DNA of 13,113 nt from Geodermatophilaceae bacterium (GTDB lineage Bacteria; Actinomycetota; Actinomycetes; Mycobacteriales; Geodermatophilaceae): NCBI GenBank assembly GCA_013814015.1, contig JACCQS010000258.1, positions 1 through 13,113 on the forward strand. The letters run 5' to 3'. The notes under the pieces were generated by a model, which was given only the letters and a program-made list of their open reading frames with translations, had not been told where the DNA came from and ran no database searches. Made by a program: the position numbers and the translations under genes. Position 1 is the first letter of the stretch. Every line of letters starts with the position of its first letter. This document shows positions 1 to 5,985 of the stretch, piece after piece.

Positions 1-260
1 TCGGCCATCGCTGCGTGGCCGTCGTTCGGGATCGCCCGGGTCATCCGCGAGTACCCGACGTGGCTGCGGGCCCAGTACCGCTGCCGGGCTTGCTCGCCGC
101 TGCAGAATTCGGTGATCGTCATCGGCGTACGGCGAGGAGAGCCCGCGCCGCGGTAGTCCGGAATGCCGGAGTCGGTGCTCATTCCCGCTCCGCTCAGCGC
201 GACAGCCGTGCCGGAGCCGAGCAGCGCAGCTATCTCCTCTGCAGCCGCAATAGCCCTCAC
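1..260 (-). CDS. Sir2-family NAD-dependent protein deacylase (sirtuin), 5' part only
   Basis: This gene runs off the left edge, so only the first 86 codons are present and no stop is seen. Read on the minus strand from a GTG at 260, it gives the sirtuin NAD-binding hallmark GAGMSTDSGIPDYRG (residues 24-38), followed by RRTPMTITEF and RQRYWARSHVGYSRM (about 60-73), which match class III-like bacterial sirtuins. The catalytic His and Zn-binding Cys residues would lie beyond the window. An in-frame stop (TAA, 272-270) lies four codons before the GTG, so the start is well bounded. Sirtuins remove acyl groups from lysines using NAD, releasing nicotinamide and O-acyl-ADP-ribose in the cytoplasm. 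The gene diverges from the TIGR03086 gene at 439. Plus-strand open frames over this stretch are shadows. Family assignment is firm; the substrate is unknown. Confidence 0.9.
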   Translation of the reverse strand, partial: MRAIAAAEEIAALLGSGTAVALSGAGMSTDSGIPDYRGAGSPRRTPMTITEFCSGEQARQRYWARSHVGYSRMTRAIPNDGHAAMA

Positions 261-266
261 CGGTCC

Positions 267-272
267 AGGTTA
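267..272 (-). promoter_or_regulatory. Possible leaderless -10 element of the sirtuin gene
   Basis: The minus strand reads TAACCT, fitting the actinobacterial TANNNT -10 pattern. It is followed by six bases (GGACCG) and then the GTG at 260. No Shine-Dalgarno sequence precedes the GTG. This spacing fits a leaderless mRNA whose first base is the start codon. I see no convincing -35. Confidence 0.35.
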
Positions 273-438
273 TGTGGAGAGGCCGATTCGAACGACAGTG
301 CGCCTTTTCGGCCCGATCGCTGATCGTGAGCGGTCCAGGTGCACCTGCATTGCACTCCCGGCGCTCATGATCATGACCAATGGCCGACTGTCGCCTTTTT
401 TCCAAGACTCCGTGAACGTGACCACCGAGGATCGGGGT
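273..438. promoter_or_regulatory. Divergent intergenic region with palindromes and a direct repeat
   Basis: The 178 bp between the divergent sirtuin and TIGR03086 starts (261-438) carry no supported gene. They hold two perfect palindromes, AGGTGCACCT (337-346) and TCATGATCATGA (365-376), and the 10-mer CGGTCCAGGT twice (261-270 and 331-340). These are candidate operator sites. The ribosome binding site of the plus-strand gene is GAGG at 427-430. Confidence 0.35.
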
Positions 439-936
439 ATGGAGAACGATCCGCACACCCAACAAGCCCCCGCGGACGCGATGCGCACCAGCAGCCAGCT
501 TGCCGCGACCGTTATCGCGGGCACGACACCGAGTCAGCACGGCGGGCCGACGCCGTGTACGGACTTCTCGGTCGCCGACGTGATCAACCACCTGGCCTTC
601 GGCTTCGAGATGGCCCGGCGTTCGGGGCTTCGCGAGGACTGGGACCCGAAGTGGCAGCCAGACAGCACCGCGCCGACTCTGGAAGGAGTTCCGGCCGCCG
701 AGTGGGCCTCGGTCTGCGGTCGGGAGGCACCTCGTGCGGCGCAGGCATGGTCGGACCCGGCTGCCTGGGAAGGTGAGTCGGCCATGGGGTCGTCGGCCAT
801 GCCGGCGGCGATGGTCGGGTCGATGATGACCGCCGAGTTCGTCGTACACGGCTGGGACCTCGCCACTGCGACCGGTCAGCCGTACGACCCGGCTGAGGAG
901 GTCGTGCAGGCCTGGACCCCCGGAGCAGCTAGCTAG
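439..936 (+). CDS. TIGR03086 / DinB-like mycothiol-dependent maleylpyruvate isomerase-fold protein, short at the C terminus
   Basis: The 165-residue protein starts at ATG 439, with GAGG eight bases upstream. It shows the family pattern: TPCTDFSVADVINHL (about 38-52), where many members have TPC-x-W-x-V-x-D-L-x-NHL, and VVHGWDLATATGQP (about 135-148) with the conserved HGWDLA. The fold is a four-helix bundle that may bind a metal and a low-molecular-weight thiol such as mycothiol. Most members have no known substrate. Family members usually run about 185-200 residues and end with a segment after the HGWDLA helix that contains FGPxVxVP. That segment is missing: the protein stops with PGAAS, 13 bp before a large stem-loop. 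Other frames after the stop do not restore it, so this is a truncation rather than a simple frameshift. Activity of the short form is uncertain. Confidence 0.8.
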   Translation: MENDPHTQQAPADAMRTSSQLAATVIAGTTPSQHGGPTPCTDFSVADVINHLAFGFEMARRSGLREDWDPKWQPDSTAPTLEGVPAAEWASVCGREAPRAAQAWSDPAAWEGESAMGSSAMPAAMVGSMMTAEFVVHGWDLATATGQPYDPAEEVVQAWTPGAAS

Positions 937-949
937 CGGCGACTCGCCT

Positions 950-1020
950 GTTGATCATCGGAATGCAGGGGGTTTCCGCGGGTTTTCGGCCCAGAAACCC
1001 GCCTCTTTCCGATGATCAAC
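950..1020. terminator. Nested stem-loop between convergent genes (bidirectional terminator or intergenic repeat element)
   Basis: The outer arms are a perfect 14-bp inverted repeat: GTTGATCATCGGAA (950-963) and TTCCGATGATCAAC (1007-1020). Nested inside is a perfect 8-bp stem, GCGGGTTT (978-985) with AAACCCGC (995-1002), around a 9-nt loop. The element lies 13 bp after one stop codon and 11 bp before the other stop on the opposite strand, which fits a two-way terminator. There is no long T tract. Confidence 0.7.
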
Positions 1021-1031
1021 TTGGGAGGGCG

Positions 1032-1913
1032 TCAGAAGCCGCCGAAATCGCCGCCACCGAAGTCTCCCCCGCCGCCACCGCCGAAGTCGCCGCCTCCCCA
1101 GCCGCCACCACCGAAGTCACTCCCGCCGCCATAGTCGCCACCGCCGCCGTAGTCGCCACCACTCATGTCGCCACCGCCGGCATCTCCGGCATCCCCGCCG
1201 CCGGCATCGCCACCCTCACCGCCGCCTTCGCCTGCGCCGTCACCGGATTCGCCGCCCTCGCCGGACCCCTCGGATCCGCCGTTTTCAAAGGACTCCGTCG
1301 AGGGGACGCCGGCCATTCCGCCGAACATCGCACTGAACAGGAACACCGAGCCCAGGCCCCAGGCGCCGCCGATCAGCGCCGGGCGCCACCACGGCTCGCT
1401 GTACCAGCCTTGAGGCACCGGGCGGCCGGCCACCCGACCGCCGGGGTAGTAGTGCTGGTTGCGCTCGCTTGGTTTGGGTGAGGCGCCGTAGGTGTGGCCC
1501 TCGACGTCGACCTCGCGATCCTCAGTAACCGCTCCGGCCGACTTCTGACCGTTCAGGTCGGGTAGCGGCGGCCCGGGGTCGAGGTCCATCGCCGTACGGG
1601 CAGCTCGTACGTAGTAAAGGCCCTCGACCGCGGTCTGGGTGACCAGCCGGCTCTGGGCGACGGTGCGCGCCTGGTCCAGTTGGGAGCCGGCCGCGATGTA
1701 GCGCTCCGATGCGTCGGCCAGCGCCTGTTGGGCCGGGCCGTCGATGGCGGAGAGATTGGACAGTTGCCCGCCGAGCAGCTCGTACCAGCGCCGAGCTTCG
1801 GCCTTGGCGTCCTCGAGCGAGGTAGCAGCGACTTCGGTCTGCTTGCGCTTCTGGCTGGACGTGTACAGCCAGAAGCCCGCCGCAACGATCAGCAGGATCA
1901 GGATGATCTCCAC
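1032..1913 (-). CDS. DUF1542-type membrane protein with Gly/Asp-rich C-terminal tail
   Basis: The start is a GTG at 1913, preceded by GGAGG with a 10-nt spacer. Longer in-frame extensions lack a good start and read through a tetranucleotide repeat. The 293-residue protein has an N-terminal membrane helix (about 3-17, EIILILLIVAAGFWLY), a helical, coiled-coil-like stretch (about 25-115) with DASERYIAAGSQL and EGLYYVRAARTAMDLDPGP, then HYYPGGRVAGRPVPQGWYSEP (about 154-173). A second hydrophobic helix follows (about 178-200), and the tail (about 211-293) is almost only Gly, Asp, Glu, Ser, Phe and Tyr, with repeated DFGGG and DYGGG units. The middle matches actinobacterial proteins often labelled DUF1542-containing; their function is unknown. 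The orientation in the membrane is not clear. No catalytic motif is seen. Confidence 0.78.
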   Translation of the reverse strand: MEIILILLIVAAGFWLYTSSQKRKQTEVAATSLEDAKAEARRWYELLGGQLSNLSAIDGPAQQALADASERYIAAGSQLDQARTVAQSRLVTQTAVEGLYYVRAARTAMDLDPGPPLPDLNGQKSAGAVTEDREVDVEGHTYGASPKPSERNQHYYPGGRVAGRPVPQGWYSEPWWRPALIGGAWGLGSVFLFSAMFGGMAGVPSTESFENGGSEGSGEGGESGDGAGEGGGEGGDAGGGDAGDAGGGDMSGGDYGGGGDYGGGSDFGGGGWGGGDFGGGGGGDFGGGDFGGF

Positions 1914-1970
1914 GGTGGTGATGCCTCCTCGAGTCCGGACGGCCGATCCGGGCTGATGGGCCGCCTGGCC

Positions 1971-1996
1971 CTGTCTGTCTGTCTGTCTGTCTGTCT
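1971..1996. repeat. Tetranucleotide microsatellite (CTGT)6
   Basis: CTGT is repeated six times (1971-1994) plus two more bases, in the leader 58-83 bp upstream of the GTG of the DUF1542-type gene. On the coding strand it reads ACAG repeats directly after TTGAGA, which resembles a -35. Length change by slippage would alter promoter or leader spacing. Confidence 0.9.
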
Positions 1997-2049
1997 CAAC
2001 GTCGTCGGTTGACCGGGCGTTCCGCTCTTGGCAGGGGAAGATTGCCGGA

Positions 2050-2068
2050 GGTTGTGTAGCGAACCGGC
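2050..2068. repeat. 19-bp intergenic repeat, copy 1 (GGTTGTGTAGC family)
   Basis: GGTTGTGTAGCGAACCGGC occurs here and again exactly at 3988-4006. Similarity continues weakly downstream (AAA and GGGG in register). It lies in the 183-bp gap between the nucleoside hydrolase stop and the DUF1542-type start. The GGTT...AACC ends make it a short imperfect palindrome. Confidence 0.75.
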
Positions 2069-2096
2069 TCAAAGGGGTCCGAAGATCGCGGCTCAG

Positions 2097-3068
2097 TCAG
2101 CCGTACGAGCAGAGCCGCGTCTCGATCTCGGTCATCGCTCGAGGTACATCGACGGTTTCGGCCACGTGTACGGGTACGGGTGCGGCGCCGACGGGCTGGT
2201 TGTCCGACGGCAAACCTGACCCGGGTCCGCCGCGCCGATCCACCAGAGTCGAACCGCGCCCCGGTCCGTGTCCACAGTCGACAGACACTGTCCTGGCCAC
2301 GGTCCCGAGGACGCCCGGAGTGATCGCTTCGAGGACCGCCAGTGCGTCATGGATGACAACGCCGGTCCCGCCCTGAAGCCGCAGGTAGAAGTCGAGGTAG
2401 TGCGCCAGCATCGCCGCGGCAGCCGAGCCCACGCGGCCACTGGCCCCGATCCGAGCCACGGCCGCCGCATCCATGGCGGTTGGCCGGGTCACGTCCAAGC
2501 CGACCACCGTGATCGGCAGGCCGGAGGTGAGCACGCGCTGTGCAGCTTCCGGGTCTGACCAGACATTGAACTCCGCGGTCGGCGTGACATTGCCGGAGCC
2601 GTACGCACCCCCCATCACCACGAGTCGCTCGATCCGGGCGGCGGCCGCAGGGTCCGTGGCGACCAGCAGCGCAAGATTGGTCAACGGCCCGACCGCGCAG
2701 ACAGTGACCGGCTCGGACGAGCCGTGCAGCAGGTCGGCGAGCAACCGTACGGCGGGTGTCCCTTCGGCCAGCCGCTGAGCGGAAGGGAGTTCCACGCCGC
2801 CGAGCCCGTTGGCGCCGTGGACGTGCGCGGCGCGATGGGGCTGTGGATGGACCAGCGGACGGTCCGCGCCAGTCGCGACCGGAATGTGGTCAGCACCAGC
2901 CAGGGCGAGGATGCGCAATGCGTTCTCAGTCGTCTGCGATACGGAGACATTGCCGAACACCGTTGTCACAGCACGGAGTTCGACTTCCGGACTGGCCGCG
3001 GCCACCAGCAGAGCGATCGCGTCGTCGACTCCCGGGTCGGTGTCTATCACTAGCGGTCTCAACCCCAC
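2097..3068 (-). CDS. Inosine-uridine preferring nucleoside hydrolase family protein
   Basis: The 323-residue protein has the expected family length and motifs. The Ca/ribose-binding signature DTDPGVDDA is at residues 9-17, VHGANGLGG near 83-91, VMGGAYG near 152-158, NVWSDPEA near 168-175 and HDALAVLE near 240-247, with the conserved active-site His. Enzymes of this family cleave the N-glycosidic bond of nucleosides to free base plus ribose in the cytosol. The start chosen is GTG 3068, preceded by AGGAAG with a 7-nt spacer; it overlaps the end of the ribokinase gene by 10 bp. A TTG at 3062 that overlaps the ribokinase stop is the alternative. Translational coupling to ribokinase fits a pathway in which released ribose is phosphorylated at once. 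The exact nucleoside (purine, pyrimidine or nicotinamide riboside) cannot be read from the sequence. Confidence 0.92.
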   Translation of the reverse strand: MGLRPLVIDTDPGVDDAIALLVAAASPEVELRAVTTVFGNVSVSQTTENALRILALAGADHIPVATGADRPLVHPQPHRAAHVHGANGLGGVELPSAQRLAEGTPAVRLLADLLHGSSEPVTVCAVGPLTNLALLVATDPAAAARIERLVVMGGAYGSGNVTPTAEFNVWSDPEAAQRVLTSGLPITVVGLDVTRPTAMDAAAVARIGASGRVGSAAAAMLAHYLDFYLRLQGGTGVVIHDALAVLEAITPGVLGTVARTVSVDCGHGPGRGSTLVDRRGGPGSGLPSDNQPVGAAPVPVHVAETVDVPRAMTEIETRLCSYG

Positions 3069-3889
3069 GACGCCACTTCCTGCCGGGTTGGCAGCGAGCT
3101 CTGGGCCCCGTGGCGGCTCGCGGTGATCGCGCCGACGAGGCACGCACGATGAAGCGCCTGGGCTGGCCCTCGTTCCTCCAGAAGGCCGAGGACCAGAGCG
3201 GCAACGAAGGCATCACCGGCAGCGGTCCCGTCCACCGCGACGACTCTAGGAGCCTCGGTGTACGCGATCTGCTTCCCTCCTTGGCGCAGTTCCGCACCGG
3301 CCGCGCCGTGGGTCACGGCGACGAGGCGCGCGCCGTCGAGACCGGATATCGCGGCATACTCGTGCCGGTTCACGACGATCAGGTCCGCCCGGGTCAGGAC
3401 TGAGTGCGGTACCGGTCCCGCGGGCGCCGGGTTGAGGCAGAAGAAGCCCGGGGCCGCGTCTGCCGCCGCAGTCACGGTCTCGATCGGGATCTCCAGCTGG
3501 CAGATGACCGCGTCGGAACTGGCCAGTTCGTCGGGCGCCAACGCAAGCGTCGCGTTCGCACCCGGTACGACCACGATGGTCGTCTCGCCGTCGCGGTCGA
3601 CGGTGATCAGGGCGAGGCCGGTCGGCTCATCGGTGCGCCGCACGCCAGTGAGGTCAACCCCGCCGGCTTCGAGCAAGGCAAGGGACAGGTCGGCGTCGGC
3701 GTCTCGGCCTACCGCCGCGATCAGACGTACGGCGGCACCCAGTCGAGCCGCGGCCAACGCCTGATTGGCCCCCTTACCTCCCGGTACCCGGTCCAACCGG
3801 GCTCCGCCGATCGTCTCGCCGGTGCCGGGAAGGCGAGCCACCGTGGCGACCAGGTCGAGATTGATGCTGCCGACAACCGTCACTCGCAC
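3059..3889 (-). CDS. rbsK: Ribokinase (PfkB family)
   Basis: The protein is 276 residues from GTG 3889. PfkB features are complete: GSINLDLV (7-14), PGGKGANQA (36-44), the NRHE segment (175-178, the N-x-x-E motif that helps bind magnesium) and DGTAAGDAF (220-228) with catalytic Asp226. E. coli RbsK has a similar DTTAAGDTF. At 276 residues it is shorter than E. coli RbsK (309). It would phosphorylate ribose to ribose-5-phosphate with ATP in the cytosol. The start is uncertain: GTG 3889 has GGGG only two bases upstream, whereas GTG 3883 has it eight bases upstream and would lose two residues. It is the first gene of a two-gene unit with the nucleoside hydrolase and diverges from the glutamyltransferase gene at 4028. 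Other PfkB sugar or nucleoside kinases are possible, but the context favours ribose. Confidence 0.9.
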   Translation of the reverse strand: MRVTVVGSINLDLVATVARLPGTGETIGGARLDRVPGGKGANQALAAARLGAAVRLIAAVGRDADADLSLALLEAGGVDLTGVRRTDEPTGLALITVDRDGETTIVVVPGANATLALAPDELASSDAVICQLEIPIETVTAAADAAPGFFCLNPAPAGPVPHSVLTRADLIVVNRHEYAAISGLDGARLVAVTHGAAGAELRQGGKQIAYTEAPRVVAVDGTAAGDAFVAALVLGLLEERGPAQALHRACLVGAITASRHGAQSSLPTRQEVASWG

Positions 3890-3942
3890 GTCCCCATCAG
3901 ATCAGTCCGCTACGGATTTGCGCTGTGGGGGCGGCTGTCCGG

Positions 3943-4006
3943 GCCGGTTTGGTAGCCAACCGCCGCTTTCGGCCCGGTCAAAGTGGCGGTTGTGTAGCGA
4001 ACCGGC
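3943..4006. repeat. 64-nt stem-loop holding repeat copy 2, between divergent genes
   Basis: The inner stem is AACCGCCGCTTT (3958-3969) with AAAGTGGCGGTT (3980-3991): 12 pairs including one G-T, with a 10-nt loop. It extends outward as GCCGGTTTGGTAGCCAACC (3943-3961) against GGTTGTGTAGCGAACCGGC (3988-4006) with a few mismatches. The right half is the exact 19-bp repeat also present at 2050. It sits between the starts of ribokinase (minus) and the glutamyltransferase (plus), so it is not placed as a terminator. It may be an operator, an RNA structure in one leader, or a mobile intergenic repeat. Confidence 0.7.
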
Positions 4007-4027
4007 GGAAATGGGGGCGGAGGTAGC

Positions 4028-5815
4028 GTGGCCGGCGTGTTCACTACCCGCCCGGAGTTGTCGGGCACCTTCGGCATGGTCGCCAGTACGCACTGGCTGG
4101 CCAGCGCCGCCGGGATGGCCGTCCTCGAAGAGGGTGGTACCGCCATCGATGCGGCAGTGGCTACAGGGTTCACCCTGCAGGTGGTCGAACCACACCTGAA
4201 CGGTCCCGGCGGAGAAGTGCCGATCCTGTTTGCGCGTCGAGCCGGCACACCCACGGTCCTCTGTGGACAGGGAGTAGCTGCTGCCGCGGCGACGATCGAG
4301 CACTATCGCGATCAGGGCCTGGACCTCATACCGGGGACCGGACTGCTTGCGGCCACCGTCCCGGGTTCGGTCAGCGCCTGGCTGACCTTTCTGCGTGACC
4401 ACGGGACCTTTCCGCTGGAGCGGGTCCTGCGTTTCGCCGTCGAGTACGCACGAAACGGCCATCCGCTGCATCCGCGGGTTGCGGCCACCATCGCCGCGAG
4501 CTCCGACACGTTCACCCAGCACTGGCCGACCTCGGCCGACCTCTGGCTCGACCCCGATGGCCATACCCCGCAAGCGAACACGGTGTGGCGCAACCCGACT
4601 CTTGCCTCGACCTACCAGCGCCTGCTGAATGCGGCCCGAGCAGCCGGCGGCTCCCGCGAGCAGCAGATCGACGGGGCACTCACCGCCTGGCACGAGGGTT
4701 TCGTCGCCGAAGCGATCGAGCGACACGTCCGGACCGCCGTGCTGGACGAGTCCGGCGACCGCCACGCCGGCGTCCTGACCGCCCACGACATCGCGACGTG
4801 GCGCCCGTCGTACGAGAGCCCGGTGTTCCTCGACTCGCACGGCCAGACGGTGTGCAAAGTCGGCCCGTGGAGTCAGGGGCCGGCGTTCTTGCAAGCCCTT
4901 GGCATTCTCGGGAACCTGGCCTCGACCGAGGCGCCGCATGCCAGCGCGGAGCAGATCCATGCCGTCACCGAGGCGGTCAAGCTCGCAATGGCCGACCGGG
5001 AGGCTTGGTACGGCGACGCGCGGCCGGTGCCGATCGACGTGCTGCTGTCCCAGACGTACGCCCGCGACCGCGCCGCCGTGGTCGAGAACACAGCCGCCAT
5101 CGGGCTTCGACCGGGAAGCCCCGACGGGGCGCAACCGCGCCTGCCCGATCACGTCCTGAACCCGCCGACCAGCGACCGGCATGCCCCGGGAATGGCCGGC
5201 GTGGGCGAGCCGACGGTATCCCGAACGCCTGGGGACACATGCCATCTCGATGTGGTCGACCGGTACGGCACGATCGTATCCGCGACGCCGAGCGGTGGCT
5301 GGCTGCAGTCCTCGCCGACCATTCCGGAACTCGGTTTCCCCCTCGGTACCCGGGCGCAGATGTTCTGGCTCGAATCGGGCCTGCCCAGTTCGCTGCAGCC
5401 CGGCACCAGGCCACGCAGCACGCTCAGCCCCACCCTGGTGATGCGCGGCGACGAGCCCACGATGGGCTTCGGCACCCCGGGCGGCGACCAGCAGGAGCAG
5501 TGGCAACTCACCTTCTGGCTCGCGCACACCCTCGGCGGGATGAACCTCCAAGAGGCGATCGACGCGCCCGGCTGGCACACCACCGCGTTCCCGTCCTCGT
5601 TCGCGCCCCGAGAGATGACCGAGGCCGAGCTACTGGTCGAAGACCGGTTGGGCGACAGCGTGATTCAGGATCTGGAAAAGCGCGGGCATAGTGTCGTGCG
5701 GTCGGGGCCGTGGTCTCTGGGCCGGATGTCGGCAGTCAGCCGGGACCCGGAAACGGGCGTGCTGCGGGCTGCCGCCAATCCCCGTGGAATGCAGGGCTAC
5801 GCCGCCGGCCGCTGA
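4028..5815 (+). CDS. Gamma-glutamyltransferase family protein (YwrD-like, no signal peptide)
   Basis: The 595-residue protein has the Ntn-hydrolase layout of the family. GGTAIDAAVA is near 36-45, EPHLNGPGGEVPILFA near 54-69, the nucleophile context GDTCHLDVVD with Thr404 as probable self-processing and catalytic residue, LPSSLQPGTRPRSTLSPTLV in the small subunit (oxyanion-hole and substrate region), PGGDQQEQWQ, and the terminal NPRGMQGY. Cleavage before Thr404 would give subunits of about 403 and 192 residues, as usual. Members transfer or hydrolyse gamma-glutamyl groups (glutathione and related amides), but YwrD-like members may act on other substrates. There is no signal peptide, unlike classical periplasmic or secreted GGT, so it probably acts in the cytosol. 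GTG 4028 has GGAGG four bases upstream; GTG 4037 is an alternative. Long open frames on both strands inside this gene are shadows. Confidence 0.92.
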   Translation: MAGVFTTRPELSGTFGMVASTHWLASAAGMAVLEEGGTAIDAAVATGFTLQVVEPHLNGPGGEVPILFARRAGTPTVLCGQGVAAAAATIEHYRDQGLDLIPGTGLLAATVPGSVSAWLTFLRDHGTFPLERVLRFAVEYARNGHPLHPRVAATIAASSDTFTQHWPTSADLWLDPDGHTPQANTVWRNPTLASTYQRLLNAARAAGGSREQQIDGALTAWHEGFVAEAIERHVRTAVLDESGDRHAGVLTAHDIATWRPSYESPVFLDSHGQTVCKVGPWSQGPAFLQALGILGNLASTEAPHASAEQIHAVTEAVKLAMADREAWYGDARPVPIDVLLSQTYARDRAAVVENTAAIGLRPGSPDGAQPRLPDHVLNPPTSDRHAPGMAGVGEPTVSRTPGDTCHLDVVDRYGTIVSATPSGGWLQSSPTIPELGFPLGTRAQMFWLESGLPSSLQPGTRPRSTLSPTLVMRGDEPTMGFGTPGGDQQEQWQLTFWLAHTLGGMNLQEAIDAPGWHTTAFPSSFAPREMTEAELLVEDRLGDSVIQDLEKRGHSVVRSGPWSLGRMSAVSRDPETGVLRAAANPRGMQGYAAGR

Positions 5816-5822
5816 GCATCTC

Positions 5823-5853
5823 TTGACTTCGAGCGCGCTCCAACTCGTAGCGT
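5823..5853 (+). promoter_or_regulatory. MerR-type promoter/operator with 19-bp spacer
   Basis: The -35 TTGACT (5823-5828) and the -10 TAGCGT (5848-5853) are 19 bp apart, the over-long spacing typical of promoters twisted open by MerR-family activators. The spacer holds a perfect palindrome, GAGCGCGCTC (5831-5840), extended by TT and AA after one mismatch on each side. The -10 ends six bases before an ATG, which suggests a leaderless transcript. No MerR gene is in the window. Confidence 0.7.
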
Positions 5854-5859
5854 CCCCGG

Positions 5860-5985
5860 ATGACGTCAACCCCGTTCGGCCCGGACATCGACGAGGGTCG
5901 GTACGCACGGGGGCTTCATTCCCTGACAGCAGTTGACGGCGCTGCCGGTCAGCGCGTCCTGGACTCTCTCGCGGACATGGGCTAA
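5860..5985 (+). pseudogene. Truncated carboxymuconolactone decarboxylase-like gene (N-terminal 41 codons)
   Basis: The ATG lies six bases after a MerR-type -10. The 41-codon frame holds RYARGLHSLTAVDGAAGQR (residues 14-32) followed by VLDSLADM. To my recognition this matches the start of actinobacterial carboxymuconolactone decarboxylase (AhpD-fold) proteins, which continue with APDLxRYxxEFAFGDIYSRPGL. Here TAA follows right after DMG and the remaining ~80-100 residues, including the catalytic Cys-His region, are absent from all frames. The stop overlaps the last bases of pabA on the other strand. The likely reading is a deletion or inversion scar. An alternative is a short peptide gene kept for another use. 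Confidence 0.6.

Noticed and set aside
1..156. Plus-strand open frame entering from the left edge, with G/C-rich third positions
   Set aside because: The minus strand of the same DNA gives clear sirtuin motifs (GAGMSTDSGIPDYRG), so the plus frame is a shadow.
15..323. Plus-strand frame from GTG 15
   Set aside because: Poor third-position G/C, Arg-rich translation, and it lies over the sirtuin gene.
1032..1290. CRISPR or tandem DNA repeat array
   Set aside because: The repeated look comes from Gly/Asp codons in the coding tail; there are no regular spacers or constant repeat length.
3902..5578. 558-codon open frame on the minus strand
   Set aside because: It is antisense to the glutamyltransferase, which has complete catalytic motifs. 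The antisense translation is Arg-rich and has no domain.
4585..5691. 368-codon plus-strand frame
   Set aside because: Shadow frame inside the glutamyltransferase, Arg/Pro-rich.
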